Of a stretch of DNA of 41,172 nt, positions 17,175 through 24,808 are shown piece after piece. The position numbers and the translations under genes are program-made. The notes beneath the pieces were generated by a model. It was given only the letters and a program-made list of their open reading frames with translations. It made no database searches and was not told the origin of the DNA. The stretch covers positions 1-41,172 of the forward strand of contig JBNJEA010000008.1 of the NCBI GenBank assembly GCA_051745395.1, in the 5' to 3' direction. Origin of the DNA: JBNJEA01 sp051745395. GTDB taxonomy: Bacteria > Desulfobacterota > Desulfobacteria > Desulfobacterales > Desulfosalsimonadaceae. Position 1 is the first letter of the stretch. Each line of letters opens with the position of its first letter.

Positions 17175-19199
17175 ATGACCAAGCGCAGCCTCATATCCGT
17201 CTTACTGATCTGCGGTCTGGCGGTATTCTGGTCCTGTGCCACCACGGGCGCTGAGCCCAATAACCGTTATTTCAAAGCCGAGGCCAGTTATAACGACCTG
17301 CAGGAGCAGCCCGATAAGCAGCAATACAGAACCTACTGGATGGATTGTATCCACCAATTCAAATCCGTGTATGAAAGCGACCCGGACGGGCCCTGGGCGG
17401 CGGCGGGCCTGTACATGACCGGGCATCTGTATCGGCAATTGCATCAACATTCCTACAAGCCATCGGATTTGAGCCGGGCGAAACGCATTTTCCGGAAAAT
17501 TGTCAAGAAGTATCCGTCCAGCGCTTATTGTGCCAAGGCCCGAAAGGGATTGAAAAAAATCGCCGAGCGAGACGATCAGCCAGATCTGGCCGCGCAGGCC
17601 AAAAAGCAGTATTTCAAGGCCGAATCGGCATTTTCGGATCTGCAAAAGGCCCCGGAAAAACAGAAATACCGGGTGTACTGGTTAGACTGCATCCGAAAAT
17701 TTGAAACTGTCCACGCCATTGATCCGGACGGACCCTGGGCGGCGGCGGGCCTTTTTATGACCGCGCGGCTTTATCAGGAGCTTTACCGGCATTCCTATAA
17801 GCCGGCTGATCGCAGGGAGGCAAGGCAGCGGCTGCAGCAAGTTATCGCCGATTATCCGGACAGTAAGTATCAAGAAAAAGCCAGGGCGCGTCTTCAAGGC
17901 AGCCCAAAAAACGCCGATAGTGATACTGTGCGGGCCTTGACGGGCGGTCAAACGACGTCCGGCGAAGTGACGGCTGCCCGGGGAAAAGGGGAAAAAGAGG
18001 CAAAGGGGGAAAAAAAAGAAAAAGACAGTGGGCAAAGCACCGGCGATCATGTGACCGAGGTCACCGGTATCCGCTACTGGTCCAATCCGGAGTACACACG
18101 GGTGGTCATCGATGCCAACCGGGAAACCGATTTTAAAAACAACCTGTTGGACAAGGATCCGTCGATTAATAAGCCCCACAAGCGCCTGTATGTCGATTTA
18201 AAAAAAAGCCGGCTGGGCGAAGACATCAAGCGCCAGATCGCCATTGATGACACGCTTTTAAAAGACGTGCGCGCCGGCCAGCATGCCACAGATACGGTCC
18301 GGGTGGTCGTCGATATCAAATCGTTTGAGAATTATAATGTCTTTTCGTTGAAAAATCCGTTTCGGGTGGTCATCGATGTCCGCGGTGAATCGGCTTCGCC
18401 ATCCGAAACGGCGGGCACTACTGATACAGACCGGGAGGATTCGGGAAAAAGCTCCTCCATTGCCCGGCAATTGGCCCTCGGTGTTGGCCGGATTGTCATT
18501 GATCCGGGACACGGCGGCAAAGACCCCGGGGCGCCGGGGGCTGTTGACGGCGTGTATGAAAAACAGATCGTCATGGATCTTGCCGAGACCCTCGGAAAGG
18601 AAATCCGCCGGGAGCTGGGGTGCGAGGTCTTGTTTACCCGCCGCAAAGACAAATACCTGACCCTGGAAGAACGCACCGCCATTGCCAATACCAAGCAGGC
18701 GGACCTGTTTATTTCCCTGCATGCCAATGCATCGAAAAACGGCCAGGCCCACGGCCTGGAAACCTATTTTTTGAACCTGACCACCGACGATGAATCCATT
18801 GCGGTGGCGGCCCGCGAAAATGCGACATCGAAGAAAAACATCGGGGAATTGCAGAATATTTTAAACGATTTGATGCAAAACGCCAAAATTAATGAATCGA
18901 GCCGGCTGGCCACCTATGTGCAGGGGGCACTTTACCAAAACCTGTCGGATCGCTACAACCGGATCAACAACAAGGGCGTTAAACAGGCGCCGTTTTATGT
19001 CCTGCTGGGGGCCCAGATGCCGTCGATTTTAATCGAGACCGCATTTATCAGCAACAAACGCGAATGCCGGCGCCTGTTGGACCCGCAATACCAGAAAACC
19101 CTGTGTCGTGGCATTCTCGACGGCATCAAACGCTACATCGAAACCACACGCCCCACGGCGTTTTTGTCCGAGGAGCAGTCAAAGGGCGCCAACAGATAA
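17175..19199 (+). CDS. N-acetylmuramoyl-L-alanine amidase with AMIN domain and duplicated N-terminal repeat
   Basis: Zn-dependent cell-wall amidase (Amidase_3/AmiC type) that cleaves the lactyl-peptide bond during daughter-cell separation. Order: signal peptide ending FWSCA (lipobox-like but atypical), two nearly identical helical repeats of about 105 residues each (each with YFKAE and DPDGPWAAAGL motifs), an acidic/lysine-rich linker, an AMIN domain (VTGIRYWSNPEYTRVVIDA onward, 18057-18390) for septal targeting, then the catalytic domain from about 18490. The latter has the zinc ligands and catalytic residue in VIDPGHGGKDPGAPG, EKQIVMDLA, SLHANAS and ILIETAFISN. The start at ATG 17175 gives a normal signal peptide; a TTG at 17145 is upstream. 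The repeat duplication is visible at DNA level. Confidence 0.93.
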   Translation: MTKRSLISVLLICGLAVFWSCATTGAEPNNRYFKAEASYNDLQEQPDKQQYRTYWMDCIHQFKSVYESDPDGPWAAAGLYMTGHLYRQLHQHSYKPSDLSRAKRIFRKIVKKYPSSAYCAKARKGLKKIAERDDQPDLAAQAKKQYFKAESAFSDLQKAPEKQKYRVYWLDCIRKFETVHAIDPDGPWAAAGLFMTARLYQELYRHSYKPADRREARQRLQQVIADYPDSKYQEKARARLQGSPKNADSDTVRALTGGQTTSGEVTAARGKGEKEAKGEKKEKDSGQSTGDHVTEVTGIRYWSNPEYTRVVIDANRETDFKNNLLDKDPSINKPHKRLYVDLKKSRLGEDIKRQIAIDDTLLKDVRAGQHATDTVRVVVDIKSFENYNVFSLKNPFRVVIDVRGESASPSETAGTTDTDREDSGKSSSIARQLALGVGRIVIDPGHGGKDPGAPGAVDGVYEKQIVMDLAETLGKEIRRELGCEVLFTRRKDKYLTLEERTAIANTKQADLFISLHANASKNGQAHGLETYFLNLTTDDESIAVAARENATSKKNIGELQNILNDLMQNAKINESSRLATYVQGALYQNLSDRYNRINNKGVKQAPFYVLLGAQMPSILIETAFISNKRECRRLLDPQYQKTLCRGILDGIKRYIETTRPTAFLSEEQSKGANR

Positions 19200-19249
19200 G
19201 TATGGATCAAAATTGGTAATCATTTTTTGAAACAGGACAGGAAATCTAT

Positions 19250-20617
19250 ATGAGCATTGAATCCATTTCCGTATTGGACGGCCGGTATCAGCGCTATACG
19301 GATGTCATCAAAGACGTGTTTTCCGAGTATGGCCTGATGAAATACCGGGTGTATGTCGAAATTCAGTGGTTGAAATTTCTGCTTTTTGAACTAGAGCTCG
19401 ATGAAATCGATGCCGGTGCATTGCCCATACTCGACGGCGTTTACGAAAATTTTGACGCCGAACAGGCCGAGGCGGTCAAGGCCATTGAAAAAGAAACCAA
19501 CCACGATGTCAAAGCCGTAGAATACTACATCAAGCAGCAATTGATCGACAACGGCCTTGAGCCGATAAAAGAATGGGTACACTTTGCCTGCACCTCCGAT
19601 GATATTAACAATGCGGCCTATGCCCTGATGGTCAAGGCCGGAAGGCAGGGTGTGCTCGATTGCCTGCAGGGGGTGCAGGAAAAAATCGAGGCCCTGGCGA
19701 AAACCTACAAGCAGGTGCCCATGATGGGCCGAACCCATGGCCAGCCCGCCACCCCGACCACGGTGGGAAAGGAGATGGTCAATTTTGCCTGGCGGCTAAG
19801 GACCGAGACCGAGGCGTTTGCCACCGTTGAAGTCGCCGCCAAGTTCAACGGCGCCACCGGCAATTTCAATGCCCATGATTTCGTGCTGCCCGATATCGAT
19901 TGGATTTCGGCCAGTCGGCGATTCTTGCAGCATTACCTCGGGGTTTTTCCTCTTTTGTATACCACCCAGATCAATCCCTGCAATTACTTGTCGCAAATAC
20001 TGCACGCCATGGTCCGCATCTCCGCGGTGGTAATCGACATTGACCGCGACATGTGGGGCTATATCTCGTTCGGCTATTTCCGGCAAAAGCTCAAGGAAGG
20101 GGAAGTCGGCTCCTCCACCATGCCGCACAAGGTCAACCCCATTGATTTTGAAAACAGTGAAGGCAACATGGGCCTGGCCATTTCCATGATGGAGCACATG
20201 GCGGTCAAGTTGCTCATTTCCCGGTTCCAGCGCGATTTAAGCGACAGCACCGTTTTGCGGAATCTCGGGGTGCTTTTCGGCTACGTGGTCGTCGGACTGG
20301 CAAGTACATCGAAGGGGCTGAGTAAAATCGCCGTGGATGAAAGCGTCATGGCCCGCGATCTGGCCAATAATCCGGAACTGCTTGCCGAGCCGGTGCAGAC
20401 GGCCATGCGGATGTATAAAGAAAGCCGACCCTATGAGAAATTAAAGACACTGACCCGGGGGCACAAAATTGACCGGGATGTGCTGGTGCAATTCATCGAC
20501 AGTTTGCCGGCGGTGCCCGATGCGGTGAGAAACCGGCTGGCGCAGATGACTACCGCCGATTATACCGGGTTGGCTGAGAATTTGGTTGATCGCTATTTTG
20601 CCGAATTGAAGCCGTGA
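19250..20617 (+). CDS. purB: adenylosuccinate lyase
   Basis: Purine biosynthesis enzyme that releases fumarate from SAICAR and from adenylosuccinate. The 455-residue protein is of the E. coli PurB type. It starts MSIESISVLDGRYQRYTD and has the HFACTSDDINNAAYALM, MGRTHGQPATPTTVGKEM and GSSTMPHKVNPIDFENSEGN motifs, the last being the fumarase-superfamily signature loop. AGGAAA precedes the ATG. It follows the amidase gene by 50 bases. A short hairpin with T-tract overlaps its stop codon. Confidence 0.97.
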   Translation: MSIESISVLDGRYQRYTDVIKDVFSEYGLMKYRVYVEIQWLKFLLFELELDEIDAGALPILDGVYENFDAEQAEAVKAIEKETNHDVKAVEYYIKQQLIDNGLEPIKEWVHFACTSDDINNAAYALMVKAGRQGVLDCLQGVQEKIEALAKTYKQVPMMGRTHGQPATPTTVGKEMVNFAWRLRTETEAFATVEVAAKFNGATGNFNAHDFVLPDIDWISASRRFLQHYLGVFPLLYTTQINPCNYLSQILHAMVRISAVVIDIDRDMWGYISFGYFRQKLKEGEVGSSTMPHKVNPIDFENSEGNMGLAISMMEHMAVKLLISRFQRDLSDSTVLRNLGVLFGYVVVGLASTSKGLSKIAVDESVMARDLANNPELLAEPVQTAMRMYKESRPYEKLKTLTRGHKIDRDVLVQFIDSLPAVPDAVRNRLAQMTTADYTGLAENLVDRYFAELKP

Positions 20618-20637
20618 TACAAACGGCCGGGTTTTTT
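20611..20637 (+). terminator. possible terminator at the end of purB
   Basis: GCCGT/ACGGC (20611-20615 with 20623-20627) forms a 5-bp stem across the purB stop codon, followed by CGGG and six T residues (20632-20637). The stem is modest and the T-run starts four bases after it, so this is a tentative call. It would separate purB from the signalling module. Confidence 0.45.
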
Positions 20638-20933
20638 AATGAAATGATTTTTCGGGGAAATGGTTTGGGTGTTGACTTTATGCCTTGAATCAAATAGTGA
20701 GAATGTGGTAGAAATTTTTCGCTTTCCGGATTTTTATTCTCTATGTCGTTGCAACTGCAAGCTGTATTTTCAAAAGATTTTTTAATTGATAAAATCCATT
20801 GAATACGTTAACTAATAATGGCGATAGCAGGACAAAACAACGATTTTTCAGCGTCGATCGGCGTTTTTTGGAGGATAAATGGCCGAAAAGCGGGGGCGCG
20901 TATGAATCGGGATCATAAAAGGGGTGAAGGTGA
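20638..20933 (+). promoter_or_regulatory. upstream region of the signalling module, with an 8-codon ORF
   Basis: This 296-base AT-rich gap is the expected promoter region for the eleven-gene module. TTGACT at 20672-20677 is -35-like but has only a poor -10 at the right distance. A strong Shine-Dalgarno (GGAGG, 20870-20875 region) precedes ATG 20879, which opens a frame of only 8 codons (MAEKRGRV, stop at 20905). This could be a leader peptide or chance. Nothing else is recognisable here. Confidence 0.35.
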
Positions 20934-21326
20934 ATGGATTTTACAATTGATTTTACGAAAGAACAAATTGAATCGATCGAAAACGTCCTTGAGGAAGAGC
21001 TCATTGATCTAGGGGTGCAAAGCGTCATCCTGATGGACCTGGCCGGCAATGTCATCGTCAATCTCGACAGCGGCGAAGCCAATCATGATGTGTTTTCCCT
21101 GGCTGCCCTGGCCGCCGGAAACTACGGCGCGGTCAGCGCCATGGCCAATATCATCGGCGAACAGGAGTTTTCCCTGCTGTTTCACAAGGGCGAGGAAGAA
21201 AGCATCCATTTCAGCAAAGTCGTGGAGGATTTGCTGCTTTTGACTATTTTTAACAAGAATGTATCCCTGGGGTTTTTGCGATTGAAGGTGGCCGAGGCGA
21301 TTAAGCGGATTCAAATGATGATTTAA
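20934..21326 (+). CDS. roadblock/LC7-family protein (MglB-like)
   Basis: A 130-residue roadblock/LC7-fold protein, the class that includes the MglA GTPase-activating protein MglB. Fold features: first helix KEQIESIENVLEEELIDLG, central strand pair VQSVILMDLAGNVIVNLDSG, long helix HDVFSLAALAAGNYGAVSAMANII, then strands with EFSLLFHKGEEESIHFSKV and LLLLTIFNKNVSLGFLRL. The protein probably dimerises and binds the GTPase encoded 143 bases downstream. The GTPase-activating role is inferred from the pairing and cannot be read from residues alone. The ATG follows AAGGTGA. First gene of the module. Confidence 0.8.
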   Translation: MDFTIDFTKEQIESIENVLEEELIDLGVQSVILMDLAGNVIVNLDSGEANHDVFSLAALAAGNYGAVSAMANIIGEQEFSLLFHKGEEESIHFSKVVEDLLLLTIFNKNVSLGFLRLKVAEAIKRIQMMI

Positions 21327-21469
21327 GCGTTTTTCCGGCTTCGTACCACGGGTGACCCGCGAAAGATCGATATCTGCACACGCGGCAAAGCGGCATACTG
21401 GAGCTGTTTATCGATGGCAGTCTTGCATCACCAGCGGAATTAACATTCAATGTTCCGGAGGATAGCGAT

Positions 21470-22075
21470 TTGGCATTAATAAATCCGAAGAAGCGGGAGG
21501 TTCAGGTCAAAATTGTCTATTACGGCCCGGGGCGCGGCGGTAAAACGACAAACTTGGAATTTATCAACAGCAAATTCAAAAAACGTATCCTCAATGAAAT
21601 GGTCACGGTCAAAACCTACGGGGACCGTACGCTTTTTTTTGATTTTCTGCCGTTTGATATCGGCGAAATCAAGGGGCACAGCATCAAAATCCAGTTGTAT
21701 ACCGTTCCCGGTCAGGTCAAATACAATGCCACCCGGCGCCTGGTGCTCCGGGGCGTTGACGGTATCGTTTTTGTCGCCGATTCCATGGACCTCCGGCGGG
21801 AAATGAATATCCGCTCCCTGCAAAACCTCAAAGAAAACCTGGAATCCTTCAATAAAAATATTGCCAACATTCCCTTGGTCCTGCAATACAACAAACGGGA
21901 TCTGTCGGAAGAAGGCATTCCCATCCTTTCGGTCGATACGCTTGAAAAGGACTTAAACAGCCGATTGAAGGCTCCTTATTTTACCGCCAGCGCCGTGCGC
22001 GGCGACAACGTGGCCGCAACCATGAAAAAAATCATCGCCCTGACGGTGAGTTCATTACGAAAAAAACTGGAATAG
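21470..22075 (+). CDS. MglA-type Ras-like small GTPase
   Basis: A 201-residue bacterial Ras-like GTPase. G1 is YYGPGRGGKT (residues 17-26). The MglA-family RTLFFDFLP stretch occurs at 53-61. Switch II is TVPGQ (78-82), the Mgl form lacking the usual Asp; G4 is NKRD (141-144) and G5 is TASAVRGDN. MglA proteins are molecular switches for cell polarity, gliding and type IV pili in Myxococcus. The start is TTG, supported by GGAGGA seven bases upstream. The next gene begins 6 bases after its stop. With the roadblock protein upstream this forms an MglA/MglB-like pair. Confidence 0.92.
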   Translation: MALINPKKREVQVKIVYYGPGRGGKTTNLEFINSKFKKRILNEMVTVKTYGDRTLFFDFLPFDIGEIKGHSIKIQLYTVPGQVKYNATRRLVLRGVDGIVFVADSMDLRREMNIRSLQNLKENLESFNKNIANIPLVLQYNKRDLSEEGIPILSVDTLEKDLNSRLKAPYFTASAVRGDNVAATMKKIIALTVSSLRKKLE

Positions 22076-22081
22076 GAGGAA

Positions 22082-22807
22082 ATGCCATTGGCTACGACGG
22101 ATGATGATGGGGGCATCGGTGCCGAAGTAACAAGTCGCTTGGATGAATTGTTTGGCGAAGAAGACAGCCCGGAATCCCAGGGGGCGGCCAATAGCGGCAA
22201 GCAGGCGGAAAGTGCCGGAAGTGGCAAAAAAAGTATTGAAAAATCCGCCGGTGCGGACGAAGCGGCCGAAGATTCGCCGGTAAAGGATTTAAAGGCTCTG
22301 GTGTTCGGCATCGAATGGGAGATCACCGATGCGAGCATGGTGAGTTATCTTAAAGAGGTCAAGCGGCTGCAGCAACAGTACCAGAATGACAAGATCCTGT
22401 CGATGTTTCTAAAGCTCCACGAGTCCATCGGCAAATACATCAAGGCAAAAAAGGCCCGGGCCCATCCGGATGCCATCAAGTTTGTGACCTCGGTTTTTAA
22501 AAATTTCGAAGAAGTGCTGCTTACCCCGGATATGCCGGAATCCCAGCAAAAACGGTTGCTTTCTGGTGAAGTCAAAAAATTCAAGGATTTCAAGCAACGG
22601 GTCATCAACCAGGGAAAGACTGCCGGACCCGCACCGGCCGAAACCGCCGAACCGGAAAAACCCAAAGCACCGGCCGCAGAGAAAGCAACGCCCGCAGTAT
22701 CCTTGGAATCTCAGGAAGCACTCGATTATATTGTCGAAGAACTCAAAAAAACAATCAAAGCCGAATTTCAAACCATGCGCCAGATTATCAAAAATCTCGG
22801 GGCCTAG
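22082..22807 (+). CDS. conserved-type protein of unknown function, GTPase-linked
   Basis: I do not recognise this 241-residue protein. An acidic, low-complexity N-terminus (about 1-72) precedes a compact helical core (about 73-180) containing LKALVFGIEWEITDASM and FLKLHESIGKYIKAKKARAH. Then come a Pro/Ala-rich linker and a last helix (LDYIVEELKKTIKAEFQTMR). The helical core with a central LHESIG recalls a histidine-phosphotransfer bundle but lacks the H-x-x-K-G motif. It starts 6 bases after the GTPase gene, so it is probably a GTPase partner. ATG 22082 lies one base after AGGAGGA; the TTG at 22088, seven bases away, may be the real start, as in the preceding gene. Confidence 0.65.
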   Translation: MPLATTDDDGGIGAEVTSRLDELFGEEDSPESQGAANSGKQAESAGSGKKSIEKSAGADEAAEDSPVKDLKALVFGIEWEITDASMVSYLKEVKRLQQQYQNDKILSMFLKLHESIGKYIKAKKARAHPDAIKFVTSVFKNFEEVLLTPDMPESQQKRLLSGEVKKFKDFKQRVINQGKTAGPAPAETAEPEKPKAPAAEKATPAVSLESQEALDYIVEELKKTIKAEFQTMRQIIKNLGA

Positions 22808-22857
22808 GTTTGGTGCCGGCCATATGGTTTATAACGCCCCCGAAACGGATGATGTTT

Positions 22858-22880
22858 CCGTTTCCGGGCCACGGAAACGG
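22858..22880 (+). other. 9-bp intergenic hairpin
   Basis: Perfect stem CCGTTTCCG/CGGAAACGG with a 5-base loop (GGCCA). No T-tract follows, so it is more likely an mRNA processing or stability structure than a terminator. It lies in the 130-base gap between the third and fourth genes of the module. Confidence 0.5.
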
Positions 22881-22937
22881 GGCCATGTGGGCTGGCTATA
22901 CAATTCTGACCAGTATTGATTGATCGGAGGCATGGAC

Positions 22938-23411
22938 ATGGCGAATATTTTTGCGGGCGATATCTCCAAGCTCGTGCTCAAGCGGACCGTTCGGGCCGAC
23001 ATGGGTGAAGTTTCATTGGACAGCCGGATGCTGCAGGTTTTAATGGAACTCGACGGGAAAAAATCGCTCGGCCAGATCGCGCAGACGTTGAACCTGAACA
23101 TGAAAAACCTGCGGGAGATGGCCAATAAGCTTTACCAGATGGGGTTGTGTGAAACGGCACAGGAGTCGATGCCCACCCTGGACCGAGATTTTTTCAATCA
23201 ACTTTCCGGGGAACTGTCCCGTGCCATGGGACCAATTGCCGATGTGGTCATTGAAGATGAAATCAATGAAATGGGGGAAAACCCCGACCGGTTTCCCGCT
23301 CATCGCGCCGCCGAACTCGTCGATGTCTTAGCCCGGCAGATTCTCAGGGAAGAGCGCAAGGTCGCCTTTCAGCAGGCCATGGTAAAAAAGTTAAGAGAAA
23401 TTAACGCATGA
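22938..23411 (+). CDS. small protein with winged-helix-like N-terminus and GPIA-type helical domain
   Basis: A 157-residue protein of uncertain function. Residues 20-75 look like a winged-helix (SLGQIAQTLNLNMKNLREMA, then NKLYQMGLCE) of the kind fused to DUF4388 domains. The C-terminal half (FFNQLSGELSRAMGPIADVV onward) resembles a short helical domain found in Desulfobacterota and Myxococcota signalling proteins with an L-x-x-x-x-G-P-x-A core. No catalytic motif is visible. ATG 22938 is chosen because GGAGG lies seven bases before it; the frame opens at TTG 22920. A regulatory adaptor of the module is the best guess. Confidence 0.65.
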   Translation: MANIFAGDISKLVLKRTVRADMGEVSLDSRMLQVLMELDGKKSLGQIAQTLNLNMKNLREMANKLYQMGLCETAQESMPTLDRDFFNQLSGELSRAMGPIADVVIEDEINEMGENPDRFPAHRAAELVDVLARQILREERKVAFQQAMVKKLREINA

Positions 23412-23457
23412 TACCGGCGCCGCAAGGGCGTGGAAAGCATATGGTAAATAAGGGGGC

Positions 23458-23477
23458 AAAAAGGGCGGCCCTTTTTT
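23458..23477 (+). terminator. possible weak terminator inside the module
   Basis: AAAAAGGG/CCCTTTTT (23458-23465 with 23469-23476) around a 3-base CGG loop, with six T residues at 23472-23477. Part of the T-run is needed for pairing, so it may act as a weak or bidirectional terminator upstream of the sensor gene. Confidence 0.45.
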
Positions 23478-23510
23478 CTGCAGCCAACATTCGAGAAGGA
23501 GGATTCAATC

Positions 23511-24695
23511 ATGACGGTTATTTGTGAGGAATGCGGGAAGGTTTATCATATCGACCCGGATAAACTTGAAAAATACAAAGGCAAAACACTCAAGGTCCGG
23601 TGCGGGGAATGCGGCCATGTCACCCAGTTGTCAAACTTGATGGAAACCCAGGAACAACCCGCACAAGACTTTTCGGAACCCGATGCCGGCCGTGCAGAAG
23701 AACAAGACTCTGCAGGGGCAGACGCGCAGCAAGCATCGTATGCCGCCCAAACCCGCCGGCCGGCGCCGGAAAGGTCGGCCGGTGAAACCGCCACGGGTTG
23801 GATCGGGCTGCGGGGCAAAATGTTTCTCCTCTTTCTGGTCATCCCCATTGTATTGATGGGCATATCGGGCGTGTTTTCCCAGTTTCAGCTCAACAATCTC
23901 GTCGACAGCATCACCAGCGAAAGTACCGACTTGGTCAGCCAGGCCGGTCAGGAAAAATTGATGCAGAAAGCCCGGGACGTGGCCCAGCAGTGCGAGATTT
24001 ATCTGGAGGCCCACCCAGATCTGGATCGCGAGGATTTCAGTTATGATCCCGAGTTCAACCAGATTGCCGTCCAGAATGTCGGCGAATCCGGCTATACCTG
24101 TTTAATTCAGGAACCGGAGCCCGAACGGGGGCAGAACTGGACCATCTGGGCCCATCCCAATCCCAATATCATCGGTATCGACGATATCGATATGATTCGA
24201 AAAGCGCTGGGGCCCTATTTTGACGAATTCTTTGACGTCCTGACCCGGTCCGAGGGCCGCAAGGAATCCTCCGGGCCCTATATGTGGAAAGACCCGGACG
24301 GCAAAATCCGGCGGAAACATATGGCCATTTCCCCCATTGAAGTGGAGGGCAAGCCGTTTCTGTTGATGAGCACGGCCTATATGGATGAATTTACCCAGAA
24401 GACCGAAAGCCTCAAGGAAAATGCCTCGGCCATGGCCGCCCGGACCCGCAACATCAACCTGGGCATCCTGCTGGCCGCCATTGTGATTATTGGGTTGTGC
24501 ATCACCATCTACGGCTACCGGTTGACCCGCAATATCCAGTACCTGACCGAAGCGGCCGACCGGATCAGTGTCGGAGATCTGGAAGCGGAAATCGAGGTCA
24601 AGTCCAGGGACGAAATCGGCAGTCTTGCCGATGCGATTTCCCGGATGCAGGACAGTTTGCGCTTTTCCATTGAGCGGCTGCGGCGTCGCCGTTAG
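23511..24695 (+). CDS. zinc-ribbon/Cache/HAMP membrane sensor lacking an output domain
   Basis: A 394-residue membrane protein. The N-terminus is a zinc ribbon (C5-x2-C8 ... C31-x2-C34, MJ0042-like), followed by a low-complexity linker. TM1 is about 104-123. A periplasmic Cache-like sensor at about 125-312 has GESGYTCLIQ and GPYMWKDPDGKIRRKHMAIS. TM2 is about 316-336, then a HAMP domain (RNIQYLTEAADRISVGDLEA to DEIGSLADAISRM), ending at RLRRRR. It looks like a chemoreceptor cut off right after HAMP: no methyl-accepting, kinase, cyclase or GGDEF domain follows. A strong terminator lies 31 bases after the stop, so the gene end seems genuine rather than a recent frameshift. The output must go through a partner protein. 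ATG follows AAGGAGG. Confidence 0.82.
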   Translation: MTVICEECGKVYHIDPDKLEKYKGKTLKVRCGECGHVTQLSNLMETQEQPAQDFSEPDAGRAEEQDSAGADAQQASYAAQTRRPAPERSAGETATGWIGLRGKMFLLFLVIPIVLMGISGVFSQFQLNNLVDSITSESTDLVSQAGQEKLMQKARDVAQQCEIYLEAHPDLDREDFSYDPEFNQIAVQNVGESGYTCLIQEPEPERGQNWTIWAHPNPNIIGIDDIDMIRKALGPYFDEFFDVLTRSEGRKESSGPYMWKDPDGKIRRKHMAISPIEVEGKPFLLMSTAYMDEFTQKTESLKENASAMAARTRNINLGILLAAIVIIGLCITIYGYRLTRNIQYLTEAADRISVGDLEAEIEVKSRDEIGSLADAISRMQDSLRFSIERLRRRR

Positions 24696-24726
24696 CGCGG
24701 GATTTTGGACAAAAGTCTGGAAAATC

Positions 24727-24772
24727 AGGCAATGCGTTCGGATCCATTGAACGCATTGCCTGTTTTGTCTTT
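24727..24772 (+). terminator. strong intrinsic terminator inside the signalling module
   Basis: A perfect 13-bp stem (24727-24739 with 24749-24761; arm AGGCAATGCGTTC), 9-base loop, followed by GTTTTGTCTTT. It splits the eleven-gene module into a GTPase/sensor part and a DUF4388/motor part, or sets their relative expression by partial read-through. Confidence 0.85.
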
Positions 24773-24808
24773 ACCATCCATTCGTTTCATCGGGAGGCAT
24801 AACGTGCG

